In this document: positions 1-8,708 of the stretch, piece after piece
How positions within the stretch are numbered: position 1 is the stretch's first letter
Layout of the letters: the number at the start of each line of letters is the position of its first letter
Origin: Ectothiorhodospiraceae bacterium
GTDB taxonomy: Bacteria; Pseudomonadota; Gammaproteobacteria; HK1
Length of the DNA: 64,000 nucleotides
Reading direction: 5' to 3'
Assembly: GCA_024234875.1 (NCBI GenBank)
Contig: JACKNM010000003.1
Coordinates: forward strand, 674,001 to 738,000
Notes under the pieces: generated by a model
Databases searched by the model: none
The model's input: only the letters and a program-made list of their open reading frames with translations
What the model was told of the DNA's origin: nothing
Made by a program: the position numbers and the translations under genes

Positions 1-194
1 AGCCTGGCCAGGGCGCGCTTGACGCAGATCGGGCCGCGTCGCGTGTCGACTCGCCAGATCTCCGAGGAGACCCCGCCGGCGAGCGCGGTCGCGCTCGGGT
101 GCTCGTCGTGGTCGACCAGTCCCATCGCGATCAGGGACCGCTCGACCTCGGGCGGAAGCGCGGACGGCAGATCGGTCGGGGAGGATGTGCTCAC
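1..194 (-). CDS. Aminoglycoside-phosphotransferase-family protein (N-terminal part only, cut by window edge)
   Basis: The minus strand reads from a GTG at 194 without a stop to the window edge, giving about 64 residues. The segment around GGVSSEIWRVDT followed by GPICVKRAL looks like the glycine-rich ATP-binding start and the invariant lysine strand of the APH/choline-kinase fold. Members phosphorylate small molecules, but the substrate cannot be inferred. No clear Shine-Dalgarno sequence precedes the GTG, so the start is uncertain. The catalytic half lies outside the window. It is downstream of, and on the same strand as, a small membrane protein gene. Confidence 0.6.
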   Translation of the reverse strand, partial: MSTSSPTDLPSALPPEVERSLIAMGLVDHDEHPSATALAGGVSSEIWRVDTRRGPICVKRALAR

Positions 195-302
195 GCGGGC
201 TCGAGGGGCTGGCACCCAGGGCGCCGACGAGCATACGGGGGCCGCGATGGAGGCTCAAGCCGACCGTTCGCCCTGGCCCGCCGCGCCGCGCGCGGCGCTC
301 GA

Positions 303-509
303 TCAGGTGCTGCGCTGCCCGCGTGAGAACAGCGCGTAGCTTCCGGTCAGCAATCCCGCCACCAGCAGGCCGTAGCCGGCGATGCGGGCGAGATCCCCGA
401 GCTCGAGCACGAAGCTGGCGACGACCAGTCCGCCCCCGAGGGCAACGTCGCCGCCGATGGCGGCGGCCAGGAGTGGAGCGGGGAGAACGGAACGATTGGA
501 GTCTGACAT
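303..509 (-). CDS. Small hypothetical membrane protein, 68 aa
   Basis: The 68-residue product has two hydrophobic stretches, at about residues 10-33 and 40-62, separated by a short acidic link (ELGD). It ends in a basic tail (SRGQRST). It could be a two-helix inner-membrane protein. No family is recognised. The ATG lacks a strong ribosome-binding site. The gene lies 108 bp upstream of the phosphotransferase-family gene on the same strand, so the two may be cotranscribed. Confidence 0.45.
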   Translation of the reverse strand: MSDSNRSVLPAPLLAAAIGGDVALGGGLVVASFVLELGDLARIAGYGLLVAGLLTGSYALFSRGQRST

Positions 510-767
510 GGTGATTCGGTGCCGCGTGTTGCGATGGAAGCCCCGGGAGATGCGAGCCCCGGATTCGGGTTATCGACGCCGGAGGTGCGGATCTTCACTT
601 CGCGATCGCGTTCCAGGATGGATATTCCCACTCCGTGTCAACCCCTGGATGCGTCCTGCTACAGAACTGAAACAAAAGACTGGTAGGAATGAATCGTGCC
701 GTGCCCGGTTCGGGGCCGGCACCAACGATGACGAAGACGAGAATTCGACGACAAGGGAGCAATGCGG

Positions 768-965
768 ATGTACGACCGGCTGAATCGCTGGACGGAGCGC
801 GAGCTCGAATCGGAGATCGCAAACCTGGGCGACCGCCTCGCGCGGGCTGCCGAGGGCGGTGATCGGCGTGCGCGTTGCGCGGTGTCCTTCCTGCGCCAGG
901 TGCTGCAGGAACGGCGCGACGAGCTGAACGCGCTGCGCGCGCGCAATCGCCGCGGCGTGCACTGA
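768..965 (+). CDS. Small charged hypothetical protein, about 65 aa
   Basis: The product is short, highly charged and probably helical: it starts MYDRLNRWTERELESEI and ends with an arginine-rich tail. No membrane segment or known domain is recognised. An AGGGAG ribosome-binding site at 754-759 fits the ATG at 768 (8-nt spacing) better than the in-frame ATG at 762 (2-nt spacing), so 768 is preferred. It stands alone, about 200 bp before the oxidoreductase gene. The function is unknown. Confidence 0.45.
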   Translation: MYDRLNRWTERELESEIANLGDRLARAAEGGDRRARCAVSFLRQVLQERRDELNALRARNRRGVH

Positions 966-1166
966 GTCGACGGCCGAGGGCCGCGGGATGCGGCTCCTCG
1001 GCTTCGCCGGACCGCCTCTGACCCCAGACCCCGATGGGATTCCCGAGCGACGCGGTGCCGCGTCGCGAGATCCTGGCCTGCGCTTCCGCTACCATGCCGC
1101 CCCTCGGCGCGGGGGCCATCGCCCCCCGACCGTCCGTCCGACGAGCCACTCACCAGGAGGTTCTCA

Positions 1167-2129
1167 ATGCCGCACCGCGTCACGGTGATCGGCCTCGGGG
1201 TCATGGGCCAGCGCATGCTCGCCAACATGTCCGCGCACCCGCAGTTCGAGGTCGCGGTGGCCTGGGATCCGGACGCCGATGCCCGCGCCTTCACCGTCCA
1301 GCGCCATCCGCAGACCCGGATCGCGGCCAGCGCCGAGGCCGCGATTGCCGACCCGGACACCGGGGTGGTCTACGTCGCCAGCCCGCCGGCCTGGCATGCC
1401 GCGCACGCCATCGCCGCGCTCGACGCCGGCAAGGCGGTCTATTGCGAGAAGCCCCTCGCGGTCGACCTCGCCGAGGGGCGCGCGCTGGTGGAGCGGGCCG
1501 AGCGCAGCCCGATGGCCGCCATCGTCAACTTCTCCCTCGCCTCCGCCGCCGCGACGCGCGAGGTCGAGCGGTCGCTGGCCGCCGGCGAGGTGGGCGACGT
1601 GGCGGGAATCGACGTCCGCATCCAGTTCTCGCAGTGGCCGCGGGACTGGCAGATGGGGGCCGTCGGCTGGCTGTCCCGTCGTGCCCAGGGCGGGTTCACC
1701 CGCGAGGTGGTGTCGCACTGGGTCTACCTCACCGAGCGCCTGTTCGGGCCGACCCGGCTGCGTGCGGCATCGGTGCGATGGCCCGAGGGTGACGGCTCGG
1801 AGCTGCAGGTGGTGGCCGACCTCGATGCCGGTGGCATCCCGGTGTCGATCGCCGGCGGCGTCGGCGGGGTCGGCCCCGACCGGGTCGAGTACACCATTCG
1901 CGGCACTCGCCGATCGTGGCGCATCCACGACTGGAATCGGTTGCGAACCGCGACCGGCCCGGAGTGGGTCGACGCGCTGACCCACCTCGCCGACCCGAGA
2001 CGGACCGGCTACGTCCTGCAGCTCGACAATGCGGCGGCGGCGTTCGCCGGCGCCGAGCACTCGATGCCCGGGTTCGCGCAGGCGCTGTCGGTGCAGGAGC
2101 GCGTCGAGGCCATCCTGGCCGCGGGCTGA
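1167..2129 (+). CDS. Gfo/Idh/MocA-family NAD(P)-dependent oxidoreductase
   Basis: The 320-residue protein opens with a Rossmann motif (VTVIGLGVMGQ) and carries the family signature CEKPLA near residue 95, whose Lys is the usual catalytic residue. A substrate-binding alpha/beta domain follows, with a conserved-looking VVSHWVY segment near residue 182. Family members oxidise or reduce sugars, inositols or related hydroxy compounds with NAD(P); the substrate here is unknown. An AGGAGG site lies just ahead of the ATG. The gene may be cotranscribed with rdgC 88 bp downstream, with no obvious functional link. Confidence 0.85.
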   Translation: MPHRVTVIGLGVMGQRMLANMSAHPQFEVAVAWDPDADARAFTVQRHPQTRIAASAEAAIADPDTGVVYVASPPAWHAAHAIAALDAGKAVYCEKPLAVDLAEGRALVERAERSPMAAIVNFSLASAAATREVERSLAAGEVGDVAGIDVRIQFSQWPRDWQMGAVGWLSRRAQGGFTREVVSHWVYLTERLFGPTRLRAASVRWPEGDGSELQVVADLDAGGIPVSIAGGVGGVGPDRVEYTIRGTRRSWRIHDWNRLRTATGPEWVDALTHLADPRRTGYVLQLDNAAAAFAGAEHSMPGFAQALSVQERVEAILAAG

Positions 2130-2217
2130 CGCGCCGTCTCGAGAAGCGCAACCCTCGCCCGGCCGTCGATGTCCTCGCCGCCGACGGCCGCCGAATGCAA
2201 CAGCGGAGCAAGCCCCG

Positions 2218-3114
2218 TTGACCTGGTTCAAGAACCTCACTCTGTATCGCCTCACCGAGCCGTTCACCCTCACCCCGGAGCAAGTGGGCGAGGCCATCGC
2301 GCGCCACGCGTTTCGCCCCTGCGCGGGCCTCGACGCATTCACCTATGGCTGGGAGAGTCCGCTCGGGCCGGCTGGTGAGGCGTTGGTCCACGCGGCGAAC
2401 GGCTGCATCCTCGTCTGCGCCCGCCGCGAGGAGAAGCTGATGCCACCGGCGGTGATCAACGACGCGCTCGAGGAGCGCATTGCGCGCATCGAGGGGCAGG
2501 ACGGGCGCACCGTGCGCCGGCGCGAGAAGCAGCGTCTGCGCGACGAGGTGATCTTCGACCTCCTGCCGCGCGCGTTCACCCGCAGCGCCCGCACGTTCGC
2601 CTATCTCGCGCCCGCCAGCGGCTGGCTGGTGGTCGACGCCTCGAGTCCGCGCAAGGCGGAGGACCTCGTCGTGTTGCTGGGCGACTCGTTGACCACGCTC
2701 GCGGTCGAGCCGTGGCTGCCTTCGCTGTCACCGCAGGTCGAGATGACGCGCTGGCTGGAGCATGGGCGCGCGCCCGACGGTTTCGCCATCCTCGAGGACT
2801 GCGAGCTTCGCGATCCCGCCGACGTCGGCGCACTCGTGCGTTGTCAGAAGCAAGATCTCGGTGGGGACGAGATCCGCGCGCACCTTCGTGCGCGAAAGCA
2901 GGTGCATCGCCTCGCACTCGGCTTCGGGGAGCATCTCTCGTTCCTGCTCGGCGCGGATCTCTCCATCCGCCGGCTGCGGTTCGAGAACGTCGAGGTGCTC
3001 GACGAGCAGGATCAACCGGACGAGATCGCGCGCTTCGACGCGAACTTCGCCTACATGACGAGCGCGCTCGGGGTATTCCTCGAGCGTCTGCACGCGGTGT
3101 TCGGTGACGGATGA
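2218..3114 (+). CDS. rdgC: Recombination-associated protein RdgC
   Basis: RdgC is a ring-shaped, nucleoid-associated DNA-binding protein that restrains RecA filament activity. The 298-residue product matches the family from its first residues (TWFKNLTLYRLT) through the conserved GWESPLG and LPRAF regions to the C-terminal FLERLHAVF. Homology begins exactly at a TTG codon (2218) with a GGAG just upstream, so TTG is taken as the start; the open frame upstream has no RdgC-like sequence. The gene ends in a convergent arrangement with the tctC-type gene, with a strong hairpin between them. Confidence 0.92.
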   Translation: MTWFKNLTLYRLTEPFTLTPEQVGEAIARHAFRPCAGLDAFTYGWESPLGPAGEALVHAANGCILVCARREEKLMPPAVINDALEERIARIEGQDGRTVRRREKQRLRDEVIFDLLPRAFTRSARTFAYLAPASGWLVVDASSPRKAEDLVVLLGDSLTTLAVEPWLPSLSPQVEMTRWLEHGRAPDGFAILEDCELRDPADVGALVRCQKQDLGGDEIRAHLRARKQVHRLALGFGEHLSFLLGADLSIRRLRFENVEVLDEQDQPDEIARFDANFAYMTSALGVFLERLHAVFGDG

Positions 3115-3160
3115 TCGCGGCGGCGCCGAGCGGCGGGGGCGGTGTCGCCCGGGAGGCAGG

Positions 3161-3193
3161 GAGACACCGGCGCCAGCATGGCGCCGGTGTCTC
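3161..3193. terminator. Perfect 14-bp hairpin between convergent genes
   Basis: A perfect inverted repeat with 14-bp arms (3161-3174 and 3180-3193) and a 5-nt loop sits between the stop codons of rdgC (+) and the binding-protein gene (-). The location and strength suggest a bidirectional terminator. There is no T-run on either side, so it is not a textbook intrinsic terminator. Confidence 0.6.
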
Positions 3194-3201
3194 GACGGCG
3201 A

Positions 3202-4191
3202 TCAGAGCTCGCCGATCTCCTTCAGCATCTTCGCGTGGTTGTCGCGCTCGCGGACCCAGTAGTCCGACAGCGGCTTGCCGGTGAGGAATTCCCCGGCCAG
3301 GCTCTGCTTCTTCATGTAGGCCTGCCACTCCTCGGAGGCGTAGACCTTCTTGAAGACGTTGCAGTAGAAAGCCTGGGCGTCGTCGCTCATCTTCGGTGCG
3401 CCGACGACGCTACGCTGCATGTAATAGACCATCTCCTTGCCGAGCTCACGCATCGTCGGCGCTTCCTTGAACATCTCCAGACGTTGCGGCGTGAAGGCGG
3501 CGATCGGCACGACGTCGCCGTTCTGGTAGAAGCCGAGCGCCTCGGACGGGTTGTTGACGGTCGAGTCCGCATGCTTGCCGGCGAGCTGCTTCGCCACCGC
3601 GCCGCCACCCTTGAACGGCACGTACTTCATGTTCAGGCCGTAGGTGCGGTTGAGGAAGTCGGTGAGGAGCTGATCTTCCTGGGCCTTGCCGGTACCGGCC
3701 ATGATCCAGTCGTTGCCCTTGGCCTTGGCGGCGGCGACGAAGTCCTCGACCGACTTGATGCCGCTGTCCTTGTGGACCCAGAGCACGAAGGTGTCCTCGG
3801 CCATGCGCGCGATGGGAGAGAACGTCGTGATGTCGACACCGAGGCCCTTCTGGCGCAGCGGCGTGGTGTAGAAGCTGTTAAGGGTCACCATCACGGTGTG
3901 ATCGTCGCCTTGCTTGCCCTTCATGTAGACGAGGGCCTCGGCGCCCGAGCCGCCGGCCTTGTTCACGGGCACGAACGGTTTCGGGGAGAAATTGTGCTTC
4001 TCGATGATCACCTGCATCAGGCGGGCCATCTTGTCGGCACCGCCCCCCTGGCCCGCCATGATCACGAAGTCGACGGGCTTCTTCGGCTCCCAGCTCGACT
4101 GCGGGCAGCTGTCCTGGGCACGCGCGGCGACGCTCGCACCCAGGGCGACTGCCAGAGAAGCTGCCAGGACCGTACCTCTGGTGAATGTCAT
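3202..4191 (-). CDS. TctC/Bug-family periplasmic solute-binding protein
   Basis: This 329-residue protein resembles the extracytoplasmic binding subunits of tripartite tricarboxylate transporters. A Sec signal peptide with likely cleavage after ARA, near residue 25, precedes a mature domain with typical motifs: VDFVIMAGQGGGADKMAR, NKAGGSGAEAL and YVPFKGGGAVAKQL. Ligands of the family are usually carboxylates; this one is unknown. An AGGAGG about 10 nt upstream supports the ATG at 4191. The membrane partners TctA and TctB are not in the window, so this is an orphan receptor here. A 14-bp palindrome lies in its upstream region. Confidence 0.85.
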   Translation of the reverse strand: MTFTRGTVLAASLAVALGASVAARAQDSCPQSSWEPKKPVDFVIMAGQGGGADKMARLMQVIIEKHNFSPKPFVPVNKAGGSGAEALVYMKGKQGDDHTVMVTLNSFYTTPLRQKGLGVDITTFSPIARMAEDTFVLWVHKDSGIKSVEDFVAAAKAKGNDWIMAGTGKAQEDQLLTDFLNRTYGLNMKYVPFKGGGAVAKQLAGKHADSTVNNPSEALGFYQNGDVVPIAAFTPQRLEMFKEAPTMRELGKEMVYYMQRSVVGAPKMSDDAQAFYCNVFKKVYASEEWQAYMKKQSLAGEFLTGKPLSDYWVRERDNHAKMLKEIGEL

Positions 4192-4244
4192 GCTCGGATG
4201 TCCTCCTACTCGGTATTGACGGGTCTCCGTCGGAGCCCCTCTTC

Positions 4245-4258
4245 TTATCGGTCGATAA
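4245..4258. promoter_or_regulatory. 14-bp palindrome upstream of the TctC-type gene
   Basis: The sequence TTATCGGTCGATAA has perfect 6-bp arms around a 2-nt centre. It lies about 54 bp upstream of the start codon of the minus-strand binding-protein gene. Its size and position fit an operator for a dimeric repressor or activator. No regulator gene is adjacent, so this is inference. Confidence 0.3.
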
Positions 4259-4376
4259 CCGACCCCCGTGCCGCTCGGGCACGAGCGCGCGGCGCTATCG
4301 ACGAACCGGACGCCCGCCTCGCGGACCCGCTTCGACCCGTACTCTACTGAGCCGAGGTGGCGATGCCTAGCGCCGT

Positions 4377-5885
4377 CTACTCGAGGCGGAACGCCGCCAC
4401 GTCCTCGACCACGATCTCGCCGCCGGTCGGATCGACCATGCGGCAATGCAGCGAATAGGCCCCGCGCGGTAGTGCCGGGGTGACCTGGAACAGCGGGCTC
4501 GGTCCGCCCTCCTGATCGAATCCCGACGGCAGGAGGAGCGAGCCGTCGGCACCGACATTGACCGCGCCGATGGCGCCGGCGGCACCGTCGAGCTTGATCT
4601 TGAGCTCGACCGCCGCCACCGCCGGGCCGAGGTTCGCGATGCGAAGGCGCGTCGCGGTCACCACCTGACCGTCGGTGTAGACCTCGGCGTCGAGGTCGAC
4701 ATCGCAGTGCGCGGTGTTGGCCACCCGGTACACCGCTCCGGTGCCTCCGGCGGAGTGCGTGAGATACAGCTCGCCCGCCTCGTCCTCGCCGAACGACGTG
4801 ATGCCGAGCGCAGTGTCGAGGAGTTGCTCCGTGAGCCAGCTACCGGCCGGCCCGGGGGTCGCGCCCCAGATGCGACCGGAGCAGTAATCGGCGAACAGAT
4901 ACGTGCCGGCACGCTGCGGCAGCGCGGAGCCGCGATAGCGATATCCGCCGGTGACCGAGCAGCCGAGAGAGTGGTCGTACTCGATCACCGGCAGCACGAG
5001 GCCGCTCTGATCGCAGCCGCTCGACGGCGCGAAGCAGTGCGTGCCCTCCATCACGTTCCAGCCGTAGTTGCGGCCGCCGGCGATGCCGCGCGGCTCGAGG
5101 TTCACCTCCTCCCACTGGTTCTGGCCGACGTCGGCGATCCAGAGGTCGCCGGTCAGGCGGTCGAAGGCGATGCGCCAGGGATTGCGCAGCCCGTAGGCCC
5201 AGATCTCCGCGCGTGCCGATGGCTGGCCCACGAACGGGTTGCCGGGCGGGATTGCGTAGGGCAGTGCACCATCGACGTCGATACGCAGGATCTTCCCGAG
5301 CAGGGTCGTGAGATCCTGCCCGGCACCGAGTGGATCGCCCCCGGACCCGCCGTCGCCGGTGGCGATGTAGAGGTAGCCATCGGGGCCGAATGCGATGTCG
5401 CCGCCGTTGTGGTTGGTGAACGGCTGGGCGAACGTCAACAGCACGCGCGCCGAGCCCGGGTCGGCGGCATCGGGATCGGTCGACGACACGCGGTACTCGG
5501 CAACCACGGTCGCGCCGGTGGTGTCGGTGTAGTCGACGAGGAAGCGGCCGTTGGCGGCGTAGTCCGGGTGGAACGCGAGGCCGAGCAGCCCGCGCTCGCC
5601 ACAGCAGCTCACCAGCGCCGAGATGTCCAGGAACGGGGAGGGCAGGAGCTGGCCGTCGGCGACGATGCGGATCTGACCGCCTTGCTGAACGACGAACAGC
5701 CGGTTGCTGCCGTCACCGGCGTTACGCACACCGACCGGGCGCGACAGGCCCGACACCACCTGCTCGAGCCCGATCGGTTGCGCGCTCTGGGCGGTCCCCG
5801 CGAGCACCGTGAGGGTGACGATCAACGCCATCGCGGTCAGTCCGCGCCGGTTTCGTGAACCGGTCCGAGAGTGCGACGTGTCCAT
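4377..5885 (-). CDS. Secreted PQQ-dependent sugar (aldose) dehydrogenase family protein
   Basis: The 502-residue product has a Sec signal peptide ending near ...AQSAQP (about residue 35). A six-bladed soluble glucose/aldose-dehydrogenase beta-propeller fills residues 40-385. Typical elements are GLSRPVGV, GERGLLGLAFHPDY, HNGGDIAFGPDGYLYIATGDGG, LRIDVDG and GLRNPWRIAFD. Such enzymes oxidise sugars in the periplasm with PQQ, though not all members have proven activity. About 110 further residues (VEVxxDG-like beta strands) form an extra C-terminal domain of unknown role. AGGAGA precedes the ATG at 5885. No PQQ synthesis genes are visible in the window. The gene is divergent from the TauE/SafE-type gene. 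Confidence 0.82.
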   Translation of the reverse strand: MDTSHSRTGSRNRRGLTAMALIVTLTVLAGTAQSAQPIGLEQVVSGLSRPVGVRNAGDGSNRLFVVQQGGQIRIVADGQLLPSPFLDISALVSCCGERGLLGLAFHPDYAANGRFLVDYTDTTGATVVAEYRVSSTDPDAADPGSARVLLTFAQPFTNHNGGDIAFGPDGYLYIATGDGGSGGDPLGAGQDLTTLLGKILRIDVDGALPYAIPPGNPFVGQPSARAEIWAYGLRNPWRIAFDRLTGDLWIADVGQNQWEEVNLEPRGIAGGRNYGWNVMEGTHCFAPSSGCDQSGLVLPVIEYDHSLGCSVTGGYRYRGSALPQRAGTYLFADYCSGRIWGATPGPAGSWLTEQLLDTALGITSFGEDEAGELYLTHSAGGTGAVYRVANTAHCDVDLDAEVYTDGQVVTATRLRIANLGPAVAAVELKIKLDGAAGAIGAVNVGADGSLLLPSGFDQEGGPSPLFQVTPALPRGAYSLHCRMVDPTGGEIVVEDVAAFRLE

Positions 5886-6076
5886 GCTGGTCTCCTTGCG
5901 GTGGGCGGCGCGGTGGCGAGGCGACGGGCGTCCGGGAAGGGTGAGCGCCGACCACCGAGCCACGGTACCTGGATGCGTGGGACGGTGCGACAATCGCGCG
6001 CCGCCGCCGCGCGGTCGCCGTCGGCGAGTGAGCGGCGGTGGCGCGGTGTCCGGCCACTCGAGGCGAGAGCAGAACG

Positions 6077-6799
6077 TTGTCGAGCACGAGTCTCCTCCTT
6101 GCGGTCGCGGCCACGCTGGTCGCGGGGGTGTCGCGTGGAATGCTCGGCTTCGGTGCCGCGCTGATCATCGTGCCGACGCTGGTGGTGCTCTACGGGCCGG
6201 TCGAGGCCGCGCTGGTGATGAGCCTGATCGAGGTGCCCGCGGTCGCCTACCTGTTGCCGACCACCATTCGCCACGCCGACTGGCGGGGCATCACCCCGCT
6301 CGCGCTCGCCTCGCTGCTCACCATCCCGCTCGGCGCCTGGTTGCTCGCGGTGGTCGACGCCGACGTCACGCGTCGCGCCATCGGCGCGCTGGTGGTGGTG
6401 ATGGGGCTCACCCTCGCCTCCGGCTGGCGCTATCGCGGGCGCATCGATCGCGTGCTCGAGGTCGTGGTGGGGCTGGCGAGCGGCGTGGTGAGCGGGCTCG
6501 CGAACATCGGCGGGCCGATCGTGGTGCTGTTCCTGTTCGCCACCCGCGCCGGTGCGCTCGGTGTGCGCGCCACCATCATGGCGTACTTCTCGTTCTCGAC
6601 CCTGTACCGAATCGCGGTCTACCTCGCGCTCGCCATGTACGCCTTGCCGTCGCTTCGCCTCGCCGCGATCCTGGCAGGCCCGTATCTGCTCGGCATCTGG
6701 CTCGGCACACGGTGGTTCCGCAAGGTCTCCGACGTGTTGTTCCGCCGGCTGGCGATTGCGCTGGTGGTGGTCACGGGATCGGTCGCGTTGCTCGGTTGA
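6077..6799 (+). CDS. TauE/SafE-family membrane transport protein
   Basis: The product, about 240 residues, is almost wholly hydrophobic with seven or eight predicted membrane helices. It shows the family's repeated pattern: an N-terminal GMLGFGAALIIVPTLVVLYGP and a second-half SGVVSGLANIGGPIVVLFLFA. Characterised relatives export sulfite, sulfoacetate or other small anions; the substrate here is unknown. Homology begins at a TTG (6077) preceded by a GAGG/GAGAG stretch. A GTG at 6038 would add 13 polar residues and cannot be excluded. The gene is convergent with the lasso-locus nucleotidyltransferase gene, and no role in peptide export is implied. Confidence 0.8.
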   Translation: MSSTSLLLAVAATLVAGVSRGMLGFGAALIIVPTLVVLYGPVEAALVMSLIEVPAVAYLLPTTIRHADWRGITPLALASLLTIPLGAWLLAVVDADVTRRAIGALVVVMGLTLASGWRYRGRIDRVLEVVVGLASGVVSGLANIGGPIVVLFLFATRAGALGVRATIMAYFSFSTLYRIAVYLALAMYALPSLRLAAILAGPYLLGIWLGTRWFRKVSDVLFRRLAIALVVVTGSVALLG

Positions 6800-6855
6800 G
6801 CGCCGGGGCTCGGGGTCGCCGGGTCGCTGCGGTGCGTGTCCTCGCCGGAGCCGGC

Positions 6856-8046
6856 TCACTGCCGCGCGCCGACGAGGCGCGCCAGCGCACGCCCGACCAG
6901 CCATACCGGATGGACGAGCGTCGCATAGAGCCAGCGCGGGAGTGGGCTGCTCGGGCCGGCCTCGCGCACCGATTCCCCGTAGGTCCGGGCCGCGACGCGG
7001 GCCAGCGCGCCGACCACCCGCGGCATCGGTTCCTCACTGGTCAGCGCCGCCAGGCTCTCGCGAATCATCCACGGCGAGATCACCGGGCTCACCTCGTCGT
7101 CCTGTAGCGCGCGGCGGACGAGCGCGTGGCCGAGTGCGTCGAGCGGCGGCCGACGCCGCGGTCCGAGCACGCTCGCGGGTATCGGCGCGCCGCCGATCTC
7201 GTGCGCCGCCCACAGCGCCAGGCGCACCGCACGCGTCAGTCGATAACGACCAGCTCGCTCGACGAGCGCGTCCCAGTCGATGGCGGCGCCGTGGCGGTCG
7301 ACGCACTCCGCGAGATCTCGCACCGCGCGCAGCTCCGACATGAACCGGTTCGTGTGCGCGAGGTGCACCGCGACGTGGAGCACGGTGTCGGTGGGGCAGA
7401 GCACGTCCACCTCGATCGGTCCGATCCGCGTGCTGACGGTGCGTTCCCACAGCTCGTCGATCGGCAGCCAACGCCGGGCCTCGCCGCTCAGCAGATGATG
7501 GTGGAGCTCGACGGTGAGGGCGCCGTCGGCAGCACCGTAGGGTCGGGCATGGTGGTGGCGAGCCAGGTACCAGTCGCGGTCGTGCGGGGTCTCGAGCTCG
7601 CGGTAGTCGAGCGCGCGCACCACGTCCTCGGCGCGGGCGAGGGATTCGCGAGGCACCAGCAGGTCGACGTCGATCATCGGGCGCAGGCCGGGATTGCGAT
7701 ACACGAGTGCGGCCAGGGCAGCGCCCTTCAACGCCGCGACGCGAATGCCTTGCGCGTGCAGCGACGCGACCAGAACGCGGAGCCTCGCGTACCGCTCGAG
7801 GTTGCGAAGCCCGTTGCGCTCGAACGCGCGCTGTAGCCGGCCGAGGACCCGCGGTGGCACCGCGTCGCGTGCGGGTGCGAGCCGGTCGTAGACCATCGGC
7901 TCCATGCCGTGGTGGCTCGCGGCCTCGAGCAGGCGGTCCCAGCGCGGGCCTTCACGTATGATGGCCCGCAACTGCCGTGGGTCGACGCGCACGCGTGCGC
8001 ACGACGCGAGCAGTCGACCCTCTGGCGATCTCGGGAAATCGGCCAT
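6856..8046 (-). CDS. Nucleotidyltransferase-family protein of the lasso-peptide locus
   Basis: The 396-residue protein matches the NTP_transf_5-type nucleotidyltransferases found beside lasso-peptide genes. It has KGAAL at residues 107-111, the metal-binding MIDVDLLV (Asp126 and Asp128) and the downstream VELHHHLL motif. The C-terminal half is helical and less conserved. In the pseudomycoidin lasso system the equivalent protein acts after the kinase and decorates the phosphorylated C-terminus with hexose; an analogous tailoring role is inferred here. The ATG at 8046 is chosen because similarity starts there, although the frame is open 60 codons further upstream. It is divergent from the B2 gene, 77 bp apart. 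Confidence 0.75.
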   Translation of the reverse strand: MADFPRSPEGRLLASCARVRVDPRQLRAIIREGPRWDRLLEAASHHGMEPMVYDRLAPARDAVPPRVLGRLQRAFERNGLRNLERYARLRVLVASLHAQGIRVAALKGAALAALVYRNPGLRPMIDVDLLVPRESLARAEDVVRALDYRELETPHDRDWYLARHHHARPYGAADGALTVELHHHLLSGEARRWLPIDELWERTVSTRIGPIEVDVLCPTDTVLHVAVHLAHTNRFMSELRAVRDLAECVDRHGAAIDWDALVERAGRYRLTRAVRLALWAAHEIGGAPIPASVLGPRRRPPLDALGHALVRRALQDDEVSPVISPWMIRESLAALTSEEPMPRVVGALARVAARTYGESVREAGPSSPLPRWLYATLVHPVWLVGRALARLVGARQ

Positions 8047-8123
8047 CACGAGCCGTGCCGTCTCGCCCCGGCCGAGGCGGTCCCCGCACGAGGGCTCTCC
8101 CCGTCCGGGCGCGGAGAGGTGGT

Positions 8124-8708
8124 GTGGACGAATCTGCCTCGCGCCGTGCCGAGCAGCCGGCCGGACCGGCCCCGCCGCGTCCCGCCGCCTCGGTGTGGCT
8201 GGCGCGTGGTCGCCGATTGCTCGCACTTTCCTCGTTCCGGCGCAGACTCCTGGCTCGCGCCGTCGTCCGTCTCGTGGTCACCCGCGTGGTGGTGGCGGTC
8301 GTGCCGTTCGGCCGATGGTATCCGCGTGTCCAGCGGCGGATTCGGGCGCCGGCGGTCGACGCGAGCGTGCCCCACGTCGAGCTCGACCAGGTGCTCTGGG
8401 CGGTGCACGCCGCCGCACGCCACGTTCCGATTGGCGCCACTTGCCTCGTCCACGCGGTGGCGGGCAGTCTGCTTCTCGCGCGTCACGGCCACCCGTCGCA
8501 GATCCGGATCGGTGTCGCACGCGGGACCGAGGGCGGGCTGGAGGCCCACGCGTGGGTGGAGTGCGGAGAGCGAGTGGTCATCGGGGCGACCGGTGACCTC
8601 GATCGCTTCGTGGCATTCCCGGTCGACGGTGCCCGCAGCCTGCCGATGGCGTTCAGTCGGGCGGGCGATTCGCGATCCGGACCAGATCGTGCCGCGCGAG
8701 ATCGGTGA
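8124..8708 (+). CDS. Lasso peptide biosynthesis B2 protein (leader peptidase)
   Basis: B2 proteins are transglutaminase-like cysteine proteases that cut the leader from the lasso precursor. The 194-residue product shows the expected catalytic set: Cys107 in IGATCLVHA, His142 in EAHAWVE and an Asp (158 or 160) in GATGDLDRF. The N-terminal 30 residues are low-complexity and basic. The GTG at 8124 follows GGAGAGG with a short 4-nt gap; the true start could be upstream, since the frame is open to 7977. It lacks the fused PqqD-like domain of McjB; that function is encoded separately. Its 3' end overlaps the opposite-strand B1 gene by 56 bp. Confidence 0.82.
   Translation: MDESASRRAEQPAGPAPPRPAASVWLARGRRLLALSSFRRRLLARAVVRLVVTRVVVAVVPFGRWYPRVQRRIRAPAVDASVPHVELDQVLWAVHAAARHVPIGATCLVHAVAGSLLLARHGHPSQIRIGVARGTEGGLEAHAWVECGERVVIGATGDLDRFVAFPVDGARSLPMAFSRAGDSRSGPDRAARDR

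Noticed and set aside
6077..6799. TauE/SafE-type protein as the lasso exporter
   Set aside because: The family moves small anions such as sulfite, has no ATPase domain, and the gene is convergent with the lasso genes rather than in their operon.
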